The notes under the pieces are model-generated. The model saw only the letters and a list, made by a program, of their open reading frames with translations, searched no databases and had not been told where the DNA came from. DNA of 64,000 bases from Dipteris shenzhenensis (taxonomy: Eukaryota; Polypodiophyta; Polypodiopsida; Gleicheniales): NCBI GenBank assembly GCA_047967505.1, contig CM106539.1. One strand, 5' to 3'. Positions 49,470 through 56,260 of this stretch are shown one piece after another. A program made the position numbers and the translations under genes. Each line of letters opens with the position of its first letter. Position 1 is the first letter of the stretch.

Positions 49470-52400
49470 TGGTTTGAGAACCTGGGACTCCATATAGATA
49501 GGCTACATCCTTCTAGTATAGTGTTGAGGCAGCCCCATCTATCCCGCTCACCTATCACGAGGTGAACCATGTCATCCGAGAGGGTCTCTTGCAGTTACAC
49601 ACATTCACGACTTGGTTGGCACCTCGTGAGCTTCCTGTGAAGCTCAAGCTTCTACAGGGACCACTGCCTACGGATTCCAGCGAAGGGCTTCATCGACCCA
49701 CCAAGGTACACACGGATCCGAGTCTCATCACACCGGCTCCGTATTGAGAAAGAGAGAAAGTCTACTAACATCCATGGAATACCAACAAGTCTATAGGACA
49801 GCACAAAACCCTCTTAGTACATCAGTTTGGGGAGGGCACGTGGCAGCTCCCAAAGAGTGCAAAAGCAACTTTATTTATTTGGAGTACCTACATAGTATTC
49901 TAATAAAGCATAATCGGCCATATATCAGTTTAAGACTGAGAGTCTTTTGGTTTAGATTTAAATTCTCCATGCCTTCAGGGTATACTGCCCCTTTCCCATC
50001 TTTCCTCGCAGCCTTTACTTTGGCTAATGCCCTTTAAATTACTTGATTTGAGTGTGATGACAGCATGTCCTCTGGAATGTTTGATATTAGTTGCTCTATC
50101 TTCATCATCATTGTCCTGATCATTAGCCTTCCATTCAATGTTGGGCATACCTGCTTTTGACATGTTCTAAGGTTTCCCTCTTTGTACCCTAGCGATGGCT
50201 CTGTGTCTAACAAGGGCCACGGTAACCCTTGTCCTGAACATGGATGGGATGTCCTCAAGCATTATGTCCATCCTCTGCAGAGTGTGTTGCGTTGTTGGCT
50301 CTGGATCTCTATCTCGCCGATCACCCATGATCTAGTGGTTTGTGTGATCTAGCTGAAAGAACTCCGTAATCATACTCTGAGATGACTTTGTTTATGTATC
50401 ATGTCCTTGTCTTTATGGTCTGAGTAAGCGCTCTGTGCCTAACTGCCTCATGGATGAAGGTGGCTTGGCATCTCTGATGTGGATAGGAGAGGAATCGAGA
50501 GACAATCGGAAGCCATCTTGGAAGAGACAGTGATAGCGGCCTCAGATGATAGATCTCATAGTATACAGGGCATCTGAAGATGAAGTGCTCCTCTGACTCA
50601 ATCCTCTGTCGATCACATAGAGTGCAGATGTGCCTCTCCCTAGTTACCCCTCTGGTCGCCCACTCTCAGTGCGGAGTTCATGTGGTGAAACACATAACTA
50701 CCGTACTTGCTATGACATGTATAAGTATTTGATGACCTGAAATGCTGCATCAAGCTGCAGCGAGCGAAGATGACCCAAACTCAGCTTGAATGATCTATGG
50801 GGGATTGACGGCTTACTATGTATCATCCGTGATTACATGAGCACCTGGAGTCACTCTACTTAGCCCAATCTGCATCCCAGTGATCTGGCCCCCAACAAGG
50901 GCTGCCATACATGTTTGTTGGCCAGACGAAGGAGTTGAAAAGAAGAGCCTTGGTCCAAGGGTCTTGAAAGTGTGAGTGGAAGCACTGTCCCTCCAGCCGA
51001 GCTAACGAAGCATATGCCCTACTAAGACGGCTTGCATCGCTAGTCTTATGGTGCAAATAGGGCCAGATAAGAGAACTCGTAAATAAGGGTATGATGAAAC
51101 AATCTCCACCATGAAAAGTGAACTGCTCTCTATGCATAGCTGCTTGGGATGTATTGAAGATCATAAACTTGGTCTTACCAAGGTTGACCCTCAAATCTTG
51201 CGACTCACAAAACGACTGTAACGCATCTAAGTGTCTCTGGAGGCCCTCTGCAGAAGAAGATAATAACACCCGTGTATAACGGGATTTGAATCAAGGAACC
51301 AGCGAGAGAGCATCCAGCCTCCCCTAGTGTCTCCATAAATGTCTTGAGCTTGTCTCTGTAGAGGCCAAACATAGTCGGTGATGTTAGAAATGACCCAACA
51401 GAGGGTACGCACAGCGGAAGACTGATAGTAATGCCGAGGAGCTCACACAGTGTGCATGGGGTGTGGAATCACAAACTTCTTTACTTAATGTGCATCACAT
51501 AGATGTGCAGACTTATCAATAGACAATGAACCAGCCAGATATAGAAGACACCAAAATAATATATTTCCGTCCAAAGCTATGGACACAATACAAAAGAGAT
51601 AGATCCAGAGTCCCACCAATGGTGTGGTCCTCTGATCTTACCACAGGTACTTCTCCTATCTGCTGGCTATCTCTAGACTCGAGCCCGTGTGCTCCACCTC
51701 GAGCATAAGTAGACTTTCCGTCTAGATCCCTTCCACCTTGCTGTCGTTGCACCAGCCTAGGTGGGCAGCACTCTGAGCTAGGTCTGCAGCTCTACAGCCC
51801 ACTTGAATCCTCCTGGATAGAGACCCACAGGTGAGTGCTGTTCTGCTGCTCCTTCTGCTCCCTGAACTGCTGCTCCAAGTGATAATCAAATGAGGGCTGG
51901 AGGCCCTCCTTTTATAGGCCCCAAGGGGGCTGACAAAAACCGACCAGCCTGCAGCAAACTGGCCGACCAGTCTGTGGCTGGTCCAGCCCTATAAGGGCTG
52001 ACAACCCGGGGCCTTTTGGGCCCACTCTTCTAGGGCCTTGGCCCTCCAATCAAGGCAAGGGACCAGCCTATATAAAGTCAGGTCCCTGCCTTATGGCAGC
52101 CTCTTTTGCTGCTCCAATAGGCTTTATCCAGCCCTGTACTGCTCTGTACAGTTGCGTGCCACCTGTCCTGGGTCTGCACACCCTCCGTACTGCTCCGTAC
52201 AGTTGCGCCACCTGTCCCGGGTCTTCTCTAGGTGTGCTGCCCACATGACAGCCATGATGCTGTCCATGTGGCAGCCCCTTTCTCTCTTTTTCTGTGGGGT
52301 ACTGCCCTAGGTCTCCCTCCCCCATGCTCTCCTCATATGGGGGCTTACAGATGGGGAGGTGACCATTCCAACAGGTGATAGTGGGCACCCTTGTTTGACC

Positions 52401-54144
52401 CCAATGGTGTTCATGCAGCTTCTGTTTGGACCCTGCTTGAAACCCTGTCGTAGATGTCATAAGAGTCCATTTGATCTCCTGGTCATAACCCAGCTCCTGT
52501 AGTTGTCTAATAAGACGTGCCCTCTGTATTGTGTGCAGAAATCTACCAAGCAACAATAGATCCTCTGCCTCCGTGCCCTGGCCTCCTCAATGACATTCCT
52601 GAGTGTGACTATGTGATCCACGGTCCCGTGGTCACGTCGAAAGCCAGCCTGCCCCTCTGTCCTAAGTCCTGCATCTCTGTGGATCGGCTGACCCCTGTGT
52701 CAAGTATGGATGCATATATCTTAGACATGGCATGTCTGATCCTGATGGTCCTGTAGTTTTCGGGTTCATGAGGTCCCCTGCTTGTAAATGGGTGCGATGG
52801 TATTACGAGTCAAGGTGTGTCTTGACAGAGATGCATTTGGTATGAAATAGAGGACCTTGAAACAAAGTCTAAATATAAATGCTGTAATCATGTGCACTAT
52901 TTGTGAAGATCCAGACAGATGTTCTTGGGTTTTCCTTACATTTCTCAATTTACTCAGCTTCCCTTATGATTCTTTCCATGTATGCAGCTGGGGAATTTGG
53001 GGTATCAAATCTTTAACTTATAGGTGCTTGGTTGGGATGTATACTACAATAGGAATTAGCTCCTGGAATGAAAGCAATAATGAGGGCAATGCTGATTCAA
53101 AGAATTATTTTGCAGGCATTAAAAAGGGCTGAGCAGTTCAACATTAGTGGTGTTACTTACTCTTTGACCCAGGTTTGTGACTGTTTTATAGAAAATTTGC
53201 CATTGGTATTACACTTGTTTTTGTCTTTGTAATGAATAAAGGAGCTTTCGGGGTGTGATTTGCTGCTTGTGCTCAATTCAAATGTGTTGAATTTGAGGGG
53301 TTTGCAGGGAGTTGTGAAGAATATTATTCCTGCAATAGCATCAACCAATGCGATTATAGCTGCTGCTTGTGCCCTTGAGGCTGTAAAACTCGCAACAACT
53401 TGCTCAAGAAGTATGGATAACTACATGATGTAAGTCACATCTGAGCTGCTTTCCAAAGTCTGTAGAATTATGAAGTCTATATTTGCATGCCTTGGTGATG
53501 CTTTGCATCCTGTATACACTTTGCACTTGGCGACATGTTGCTCTAGCCTAATAGTGAACCTAGATTGGTGAAGTTTGCTTTGCCTTTACCTAACATGCAG
53601 AGTTCTTACTTTTTAAGCATGATTTCTGATTGCCTTTTCTGAAATACAGGTATGTGGGAACAGAGGGAGTGTATACACACACATTAAGCCATGAAAAAGA
53701 TTCCAATTGCCTTGTGTGCAGCCCTGGGGTTCCTATGGATGTGGACACTTCCATCAAGTTGCAGAAGGTTTGTTTTAATCCTAACTTGATCTGAGAAGTT
53801 CAACCTGAATAATGCCACACTCATCCATTGCATGTTTCATTGACACACATGTATGTCCTACTTTTCCCCAGTTCATAGAATTGCTTGTGGAGGATCCACG
53901 ATTCAAAGAAAAGTTATCAAAGCCAAGCATATCCTTTCAAAATAGGAATCTTTACATGCAAGCCCCACCCGTACTGGAGGAGATGACTCGTCCTTATCTC
54001 AATCAACCCCTCTTTGACTTGATGGATAATGCTGGAGGTGTACTCAACGTAAATGACAAAAAACTAACTGGAGCATTGAGGATTCACATTGTATTTCGAA
54101 GTCTTAATGAGGCTATAGACATGGATATGGCTGGTGGAGGTTGA
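31005..54144 (+). CDS. ECR1: NEDD8/RUB1-activating enzyme E1 catalytic subunit (nine exons)
   Basis: This is the ECR1/UBA3 subunit that, with AXR1, adenylates NEDD8/RUB1 and passes it as a thioester to the E2 (RCE1/UBC12) for cullin neddylation. Exons: 31005-31109, 31201-31364, 36533-36735, 38964-39184, 39271-39333, 53116-53172, 53308-53429, 53650-53767, 53872-54144. They sum to 1326 nt and 441 residues, close to the roughly 450 usual in plants. Every junction is GT-AG and keeps frame. Visible sites: ATP loop GAGGLG (50-55), DMD (74-76) and NLNRQFLFR (82-90), zinc cysteines C191/C194 and C332/C335, and catalytic C208 in [10 protein letters not shown]. Exon 9 encodes the C-terminal ubiquitin-fold domain that recruits the E2. 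No stop or frameshift was seen, so the gene appears functional. Introns 2 and 5 are 5.2 and 13.8 kb and full of transposons. Confidence 0.95.
31201..31364 (+). CDS. ECR1: ECR1 exon 2
   Basis: Encodes residues 36-90 with the nucleotide-binding loop ([19 protein letters not shown]) and NLNRQFLFR. Acceptor TTCCAG, donor CAG|GTTCCA (weak). Ends in phase 2. Confidence 0.95.
31990..32140. repeat. Imperfect direct repeat in intron 2
   Basis: A block containing ACTACCCCCTTCCAAAGAGA occurs near 31992 and again near 32109, each preceded by a similar 'TTGGTT(T/G)(A/C)' stretch. Confidence 0.6.
32214..32290 (+). pseudogene. Retroelement gag zinc-knuckle fragment
   Basis: The frame reads [22 protein letters not shown], a CCHC knuckle in which the first Cys is Met and the His is Gln. 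A short decayed piece of an LTR-retrotransposon or L1 gag. Confidence 0.5.
32461..33300 (+). pseudogene. L1-type LINE reverse transcriptase fragment
   Basis: The frame at 32461-32734 begins with [14 protein letters not shown] (the RPI-LL-T-YKI entry block of plant L1 RT) and continues to [13 protein letters not shown], the first catalytic-Asp motif. Past the stop at 32734, later fragments in changing frames show a degraded YADD region (around 32930-32990) and thumb. Several stops and frame changes make it inactive. It sits in ECR1 intron 2 in the gene's own orientation. Confidence 0.65.
33316..33382. repeat. Inverted repeat, 28-bp arms, 11-bp loop
   Basis: Left arm 33316-33343 (GTTTCATTGGTAACGAAAC...) pairs with right arm 33355-33382 with about three mismatches. 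Could be a foldback/MITE remnant in intron 2. Confidence 0.7.
33870..35170 (-). pseudogene. Plant L1 ORF1 (DUF4283/zinc-knuckle type)
   Basis: In minus sense the N-terminal part (about 35170-34920) carries an EVKKEVE-type repeat and coiled coil. The following RNA-binding part (about 34600-34330) shows [29 protein letters not shown] and VILNRNG, typical of DUF4283 proteins. A CCHC knuckle follows, [17 protein letters not shown], with Tyr in place of His (34194-34246), and then a Pro/Lys-rich tail. A stop and frame changes interrupt it. Orientation is opposite to ECR1 and to the RT fragment at 32461, so it is probably a separate insertion. Confidence 0.7.
35521..35569. repeat. (GA)n microsatellite in intron 2
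   Basis: An uninterrupted GA run of about 49 bp. Confidence 0.95.
36533..36735 (+). CDS. ECR1: ECR1 exon 3
   Basis: Encodes [29 protein letters not shown] and [16 protein letters not shown], continuing the adenylation domain. Acceptor CTGCAG, donor TTG|GTAATT. Ends in phase 1. Confidence 0.95.
36878..36957. repeat. Poly-C and (CT)n tract
   Basis: A C-run, a T/A-run and then an uninterrupted (CT)n stretch, about 36914-36957. Confidence 0.9.
37199..37482. repeat. 141-bp tandem duplication in intron 3
   Basis: The unit starting TATCT(A/G)TGTGGGTCCACTG begins at 37199 and 37340. The copies differ at a few positions. Confidence 0.85.
38964..39184 (+). CDS. ECR1: ECR1 exon 4 (catalytic cysteine)
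   Basis: Encodes [20 protein letters not shown], the first zinc pair PCFHC (C191, C194) and [10 protein letters not shown] with the thioester-forming C208, then [12 protein letters not shown]. Acceptor ACACAG, donor CAG|GTAAGC. Ends in phase 0. Confidence 0.97.
39271..39333 (+). CDS. ECR1: ECR1 exon 5
   Basis: Encodes 21 residues ending [15 protein letters not shown]. Acceptor TTCCAG, donor CAG|GTACCT. Its 3' part has a tandem copy 127 bp downstream. Confidence 0.95.
39299..39550 (+). repeat. Tandem duplication of the 3' part of exon 5 and adjoining intron
   Basis: The 3' 35 bp of exon 5 from ACAATCCTGAGC (39299) recur at 39426-39460 with one substitution (GTG to GTC). The intron that follows is also duplicated (GGAAGCAGTGTACA block, TTTAGG(C/T)CC block, TGTCTCTTTT). 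The period is 127 bp. In the copy the donor GTACCT has become ATAACT and there is no acceptor before it, so it cannot act as an exon. Confidence 0.9.
39860..40340 (-). pseudogene. LINE endonuclease (EEP) domain fragment
   Basis: In minus sense, frames give [10 protein letters not shown], then [11 protein letters not shown] (the GDFNA catalytic block with Gly to Ala), then [19 protein letters not shown] and PNVVDYV, matching the spacing of the apurinic-like endonuclease of non-LTR elements. Frame changes and stops are frequent. The RT copy at 45.3-47.2 kb lacks this domain, so it may be a detached piece of the same family. Confidence 0.55.
40341..42310. other. Intron 5 filler without recognised gene
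   Basis: Only weak open frames. Contains a 60-bp tandem duplication (41571-41690) and a TATA-like CTATATAAG at about 41395 in a possible LTR context that I could not confirm. Confidence 0.45.
41571..41690. repeat. 60-bp perfect-like tandem duplication
   Basis: The unit starting GTGATACTTAGGGATCTACA occurs at 41571 and 41631 with a single visible difference. Confidence 0.92.
42316..42511. repeat. Degenerate 38-52 bp tandem repeat, four units
   Basis: Units opening with GAGGATCTCAACTCACCGTT recur four times with variable tails (TGGCTGTACTGGGCAGGGCT in some). Confidence 0.85.
42989..43034. repeat. (GA)n tract at a LINE-like 3' end
   Basis: The GA run is followed on the + strand by (GAAA)n and then the shared 3'-end signature of the minus-strand ORF1 element. 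In element sense it is the terminal microsatellite tail. Confidence 0.85.
43272..44096 (-). pseudogene. LINE ORF1-like protein with coiled coil
   Basis: One minus frame from ATG 44096 to 43272 with a single in-frame TGA at 43596-43598, about 274 codons. A Pro-rich N-terminal part ([20 protein letters not shown]) is followed by a coiled coil ([20 protein letters not shown]). The next block is [20 protein letters not shown], and after the stop come [20 protein letters not shown] and [20 protein letters not shown], in the place of the RRM/C-terminal domain of LINE ORF1 proteins. An upstream ATG at 44212 in another frame suggests a frameshift near 44110. Its role would be RNA chaperone and ribonucleoprotein formation. 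Confidence 0.6.
44200..44560 (-). repeat. Degenerate GC-rich tandem repeat (putative 5' UTR monomers)
   Basis: On the + strand, units of about 20-28 bp built on GGCTGAGCGGAGGGGCTAGC are arrayed with GA runs between them. The same words recur at 47340-47450. Position directly upstream of the ORF1 start in minus sense suggests a promoter array like L1 5' monomers. Confidence 0.6.
44555..44640 (-). mobile_element. LINE 3' end with (TTTC)n tail
   Basis: In minus sense the RT-bearing LINE ends GTCCCATGGGCCCATTTTGG, then TTAGTGGACAATAATACAC and (TTTC)n. This is the 3' end of the element whose pol lies at 44833-47238. Confidence 0.65.
44833..47238 (-). pseudogene. Non-LTR retrotransposon ORF2: RT and C-terminal domain
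   Basis: The frame starts in the linker before RT ([24 protein letters not shown]) and is 5'-truncated at about 47238, so no endonuclease is present. RT motifs in order: [46 protein letters not shown] (catalytic Asp), [32 protein letters not shown] (both catalytic Asp) and [15 protein letters not shown]-terminal CPCC...[12 protein letters not shown] zinc motif follows near 45360. A TGA at 45280-45282 splits 632 from 148 further codons in the same frame; two other copies align past this point, so the true protein probably ends near 44833. Clade not resolved. It lies antisense inside ECR1 intron 5. Confidence 0.88.
47239..47570. repeat. GA tracts with two tandem copies of a LINE 3' end
   Basis: The segment starting GACAGTTTTTAAAAGTCTTC occurs at 47281 and 47501 right after GA tracts (47240-47280, 47451-47500), each followed by the same roughly 60 bp. 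In minus sense both are 3' ends with the hairpin GTCTTTTGAAGAC and a (CT)n tail. The interval between them repeats the GGCTGAGGGAGGGGC words of the 44.2-44.5 kb array. Confidence 0.8.
47830..48610 (-). pseudogene. LINE copy 3: ORF2 C-terminus and 3' end
   Basis: In minus sense it starts in the zinc motif region ([14 protein letters not shown][12 protein letters not shown], matching [19 protein letters not shown] of the main copy), continues with [20 protein letters not shown] and ends near 47840 with GTCTCATAGACCCTTTGGTC and a T/C-rich tail. Stops are frequent. 5'-truncated. Confidence 0.65.
48735..49075 (+). pseudogene. ORF1-like fragment, + strand copy
   Basis: The frame gives [20 protein letters not shown], matching the coiled coil [20 protein letters not shown] of the minus copy at 43.6-44.1 kb. 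Later come the [14 protein letters not shown]-like block (after frame change) and [14 protein letters not shown], a good match to the RRM opening of LINE ORF1 proteins. A stop follows. Orientation is opposite to its relative. Confidence 0.6.
49328..49470 (+). mobile_element. LINE 3' end, + strand, with C-run and (CT)n(CA)n tail
   Basis: CTCATAGACCCATCGGTCTT, then GTCTTCTGAAGAC and TTTAATAAACAC, leads into a C-run and compound (CT)n(CA)n microsatellite. It is the + orientation match of the minus-strand ends at 47281, 47501 and 47840. Confidence 0.7.
49500..49745 (+). pseudogene. LINE ORF2 C-terminal fragment, + strand
   Basis: [20 protein letters not shown] and, after one frameshift, [20 protein letters not shown] match the minus-strand copy ([40 protein letters not shown]). 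It stops where the tail of the minus element at 49745 begins. Confidence 0.7.
49745..50225 (-). mobile_element. 5'-truncated copy of the ORF1-only element
   Basis: In minus sense, [13 protein letters not shown] and [20 protein letters not shown] match [12 protein letters not shown] and [20 protein letters not shown] of the copy at 43.3 kb. The 3' UTR is shared (a GACTGAGAGTCTT hairpin-like block and an ATAATCGGCC block) and the end is GTCCTATAGACTTGTTGGTA followed by a (TTTCTC)n tail. Confidence 0.6.
50460..52950 (-). pseudogene. LINE copy 2: decayed ORF2 split by a solo LTR
   Basis: In minus sense it begins near 52948 ([12 protein letters not shown], then [20 protein letters not shown] and [12 protein letters not shown]) and reaches [10 protein letters not shown] at 52375. 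There a 992-bp LTR interrupts it. It resumes at 51376 with [20 protein letters not shown], continues through [20 protein letters not shown], and ends with [15 protein letters not shown] near 50560 and [15 protein letters not shown] near 50440. Many frameshifts. Its 5' end lies only about 170 bp from ECR1 exon 6. Confidence 0.8.
51382..52373 (-). mobile_element. Solo LTR (992 bp) with 5-bp target duplication
   Basis: It begins TGTTAGAAATGACCC and ends ATTCCAACA on the + strand, so has TG...CA ends in inverted TGTT/AACA form. GGTGA flanks it on both sides (51377-51381 and 52374-52378). Removing it rejoins the LINE RT between CPLSP and the next Thr codon. A TATA box (TATAAAAGG in minus sense, 51908-51917) sets the orientation as minus. 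No internal sequence remains, so it arose by LTR-LTR recombination. Confidence 0.9.
53116..53172 (+). CDS. ECR1: ECR1 exon 6
   Basis: Encodes [19 protein letters not shown]. Acceptor TTGCAG, donor CAG|GTTTGT. Phase 0 at both ends. Confidence 0.95.
53308..53429 (+). CDS. ECR1: ECR1 exon 7
   Basis: Encodes [20 protein letters not shown], the C-terminal part of the adenylation fold. Acceptor TTGCAG, donor AT|GTAAGT. Ends in phase 2. Confidence 0.96.
53650..53767 (+). CDS. ECR1: ECR1 exon 8 (second zinc pair)
   Basis: Encodes [12 protein letters not shown] and [20 protein letters not shown], with C332 and C335 completing the structural zinc site begun in exon 4. Donor AAG|GTTTGT. Ends in phase 0. 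Confidence 0.96.
53872..54144 (+). CDS. ECR1: ECR1 exon 9 (ubiquitin-fold domain and stop)
   Basis: Starts [20 protein letters not shown] and includes [20 protein letters not shown], conserved in the UBA3 E2-binding domain. Ends MDMAGGG and TGA. Acceptor CCCCAG. Confidence 0.96.
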   Translation, partial: FIELLVEDPRFKEKLSKPSISFQNRNLYMQAPPVLEEMTRPYLNQPLFDLMDNAGGVLNVNDKKLTGALRIHIVFRSLNEAIDMDMAGGG

Positions 54145-54600
54145 TCTTCAAAATTAAGCATGCACATTTTTGTATCGCACCAAGTTACAGGTAAAGTTCC
54201 TTCTATGCCTTAAGATCCAACACATAGGAATACTAGCATTTCCTTCTTCTGTTTGGTGTTTTTTTTTTTGGGCAGGGGGGTGTGGTTCTAGGACAAGCTC
54301 AAGCTTTTTACATTTAACATGAATGTGTCATTGCTCATGCTGAAAACATAGTTTTGTGCCTATGTTTGTGCATCTTTATAGACACCACGGGAGTCTCAAC
54401 ATAATTCAAAACTGAGGAGCATAGAATAGTATGTGCCTTGGTGGGCTTCAGATGATACTTCTGGTTTTGTAATGATTATAGAAAACACTTAGATAGGGAT
54501 TGATTCAAATAAAGCTGGTGTAAAGAAGAGTTCTGCAGAAACTTTAAAGATCATTGAATCGTATAATATTTCTTGCAGTGCAAAGCATTACATATATATT
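54145..54600 (+). promoter_or_regulatory. ECR1 3' flank and candidate poly(A) signal
   Basis: AATAAA at 54508-54513 is a candidate polyadenylation signal 364 bp past the stop. The true transcript end is not shown by the sequence. Confidence 0.4.
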
Positions 54601-55420
54601 TCATTATGGCGGCTTTATTGAATTGCTTATATAATTCTCTCCTTTAATTGATGGAATGTAATATTTTATGACCTCTTATGTGTCTTGAGATTTCTCCCAA
54701 TGGTTGTTGCATCTGCTCATCAAGTGCGACTACCTTGAATTATGGGCATTGAGCTATTAACATTCATTGTTGCTGTTGGGGGGTGTTCACACGCTTAAGT
54801 GGAAGGAACTGTGTGACTGCGCTATTTTAGTCATCCTTGATTATAAGTGGAAGATCTTTTCAATTGTCCATTATTCATGACAATGATTTGCTTAAGCAAG
54901 GAGGTAATGCATGTAGTCTTTGGTGCGTTAGAGACGTGTAGAGTTTCTTCTAGTGATATTTGCAAAAAACATAAGTGTATCCAACCTAGTGTCTTTGATA
55001 ATAGATAGTATACAAAGCACAAAGTAATTAGAATCAGATTGGTGCTTTAAAAAGAAAGTTTAGCCGTCACAAGAAATTTGTCTGGTAGAAACAGAAACGT
55101 TTTGCCCCTTTGCTGAGCAACGTTTAGAAACTATATGATGCAATAGAATTTTTACACTTAGGTGTAGGTTTTGTAGCTGAAAGGTGCAGCTCCAAGCACA
55201 AATCATGGGGGGAAGAAACTGCAAGGGTGTTTCATATAGCAGGGCTGACATTTCGACATTTCAGTCACAAGTCTGGTCAAAGATTTCGATGTGTGTGGAA
55301 ACATGCGTGCAGTGGCGAAGGGAAATAAGATTGGTTGCATGTTCAAACTAAATGCCATCATGGCAAGCATAAGGTCGATAAGGTTGGTCAAATTTCAGAT
55401 CAAGATTTAAGGGTGCGGCT
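54601..55420. other. Spacer without recognised gene
   Basis: I see no supported coding region or repeat in this stretch. Confidence 0.5.
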
Positions 55421-55429
55421 ACAACTGTA

Positions 55430-56260
55430 GGAATTAATGGGAATGAAAAATAAGGTGAGGAAGAAGTCTTCAAGGGGTCTTAGTCTTGCACTTGAGGGCT
55501 CACAGCCTGGTTCAAGAAAATAATAATAATTTTGAACTTGTAGGGTCTGTCTCATGATTTAGACCTGTATTGTTAAGCAGATGGCTTATATTTGAGAACT
55601 TAAGCCCCAACTTCTTGGCTTTGTGGGAAGTCAAGGTAGGAGGACCTTAGATACACAATTGTTAGACAAAAATAGAATTTGGTTTGCTTCTGATCATGAT
55701 GTAGGTAAGGGTGGGGCTGCCCTAGTTATTAGTAAAAAATTTGCGGATTGGGTTAGGCTTGCTTTTATTAAAAATAAAAAAAGGGAGAGATTTTCTACAT
55801 CCCAAGCTTAATTTCTCCATCTTTTTTGTATATGCCCCAAACTTCATTAGAGGCAAAACGCTTTTGTGGGATGGCTATATTCTACTGAGGAATGCTATTC
55901 TGATGGGTGACTTTAACATGGTTCAATATTGAGTAGATAGATGGAATAATTTAGGCAAGGAACTACGTGGAAGTGAGTTGAATGCCTACGTGAGTTCAAA
56001 GAACGAGTGGGGCCAGCAAATGTCTCAGAAAACATGTGTTCTACTTGGTGCAATAATTAGATAGGAGAAATACATAGGAAGGCTAGGTTAGATACCTTTC
56101 ATCTTTCTAGAGGGGTGCAAGATGAGATATTGAAAGAGGACTATAGGGTGTTTAGATCTCTCCCTTTTTCAGACCATTTTGCCAGTAGGGTCGACTCTAG
56201 AAAGAGGCTTGGGATAGTCAATAATTTCTTTTCCAACTACCATATGTACAAATGAAGGTA
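55430..56260 (+). pseudogene. L1-type LINE endonuclease fragment
   Basis: The + strand reads DKNRIWFASDHDVGKGGAAL VISKKF, then in another frame FVYAPNFIRGKTLLWDGYIL and ILMGDFNMV, the GDFN catalytic block of the apurinic-like endonuclease at the start of plant L1 ORF2. Further weak frames continue to LPFSDHFASRVDS near 56190, where the SDH catalytic motif is visible. Stops and frame changes disable it. RT was not found downstream. Confidence 0.7.

Larger units (their letters stand above)
39334..53115 (+). other. ECR1 intron 5 (13.8 kb)
   Basis: Largest intron of the gene; carries the duplicated exon piece, a LINE endonuclease fragment, tandem repeats, a cluster of LINE RT and ORF1 copies in both orientations and a nested solo LTR. 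The exons on both sides are intact. Confidence 0.92.

Noticed and set aside
52068-52556. 162-codon minus-strand frame as one gene
   Set aside because: It is a chance fusion of decayed LINE RT with solo LTR sequence across the insertion boundary at 52373.
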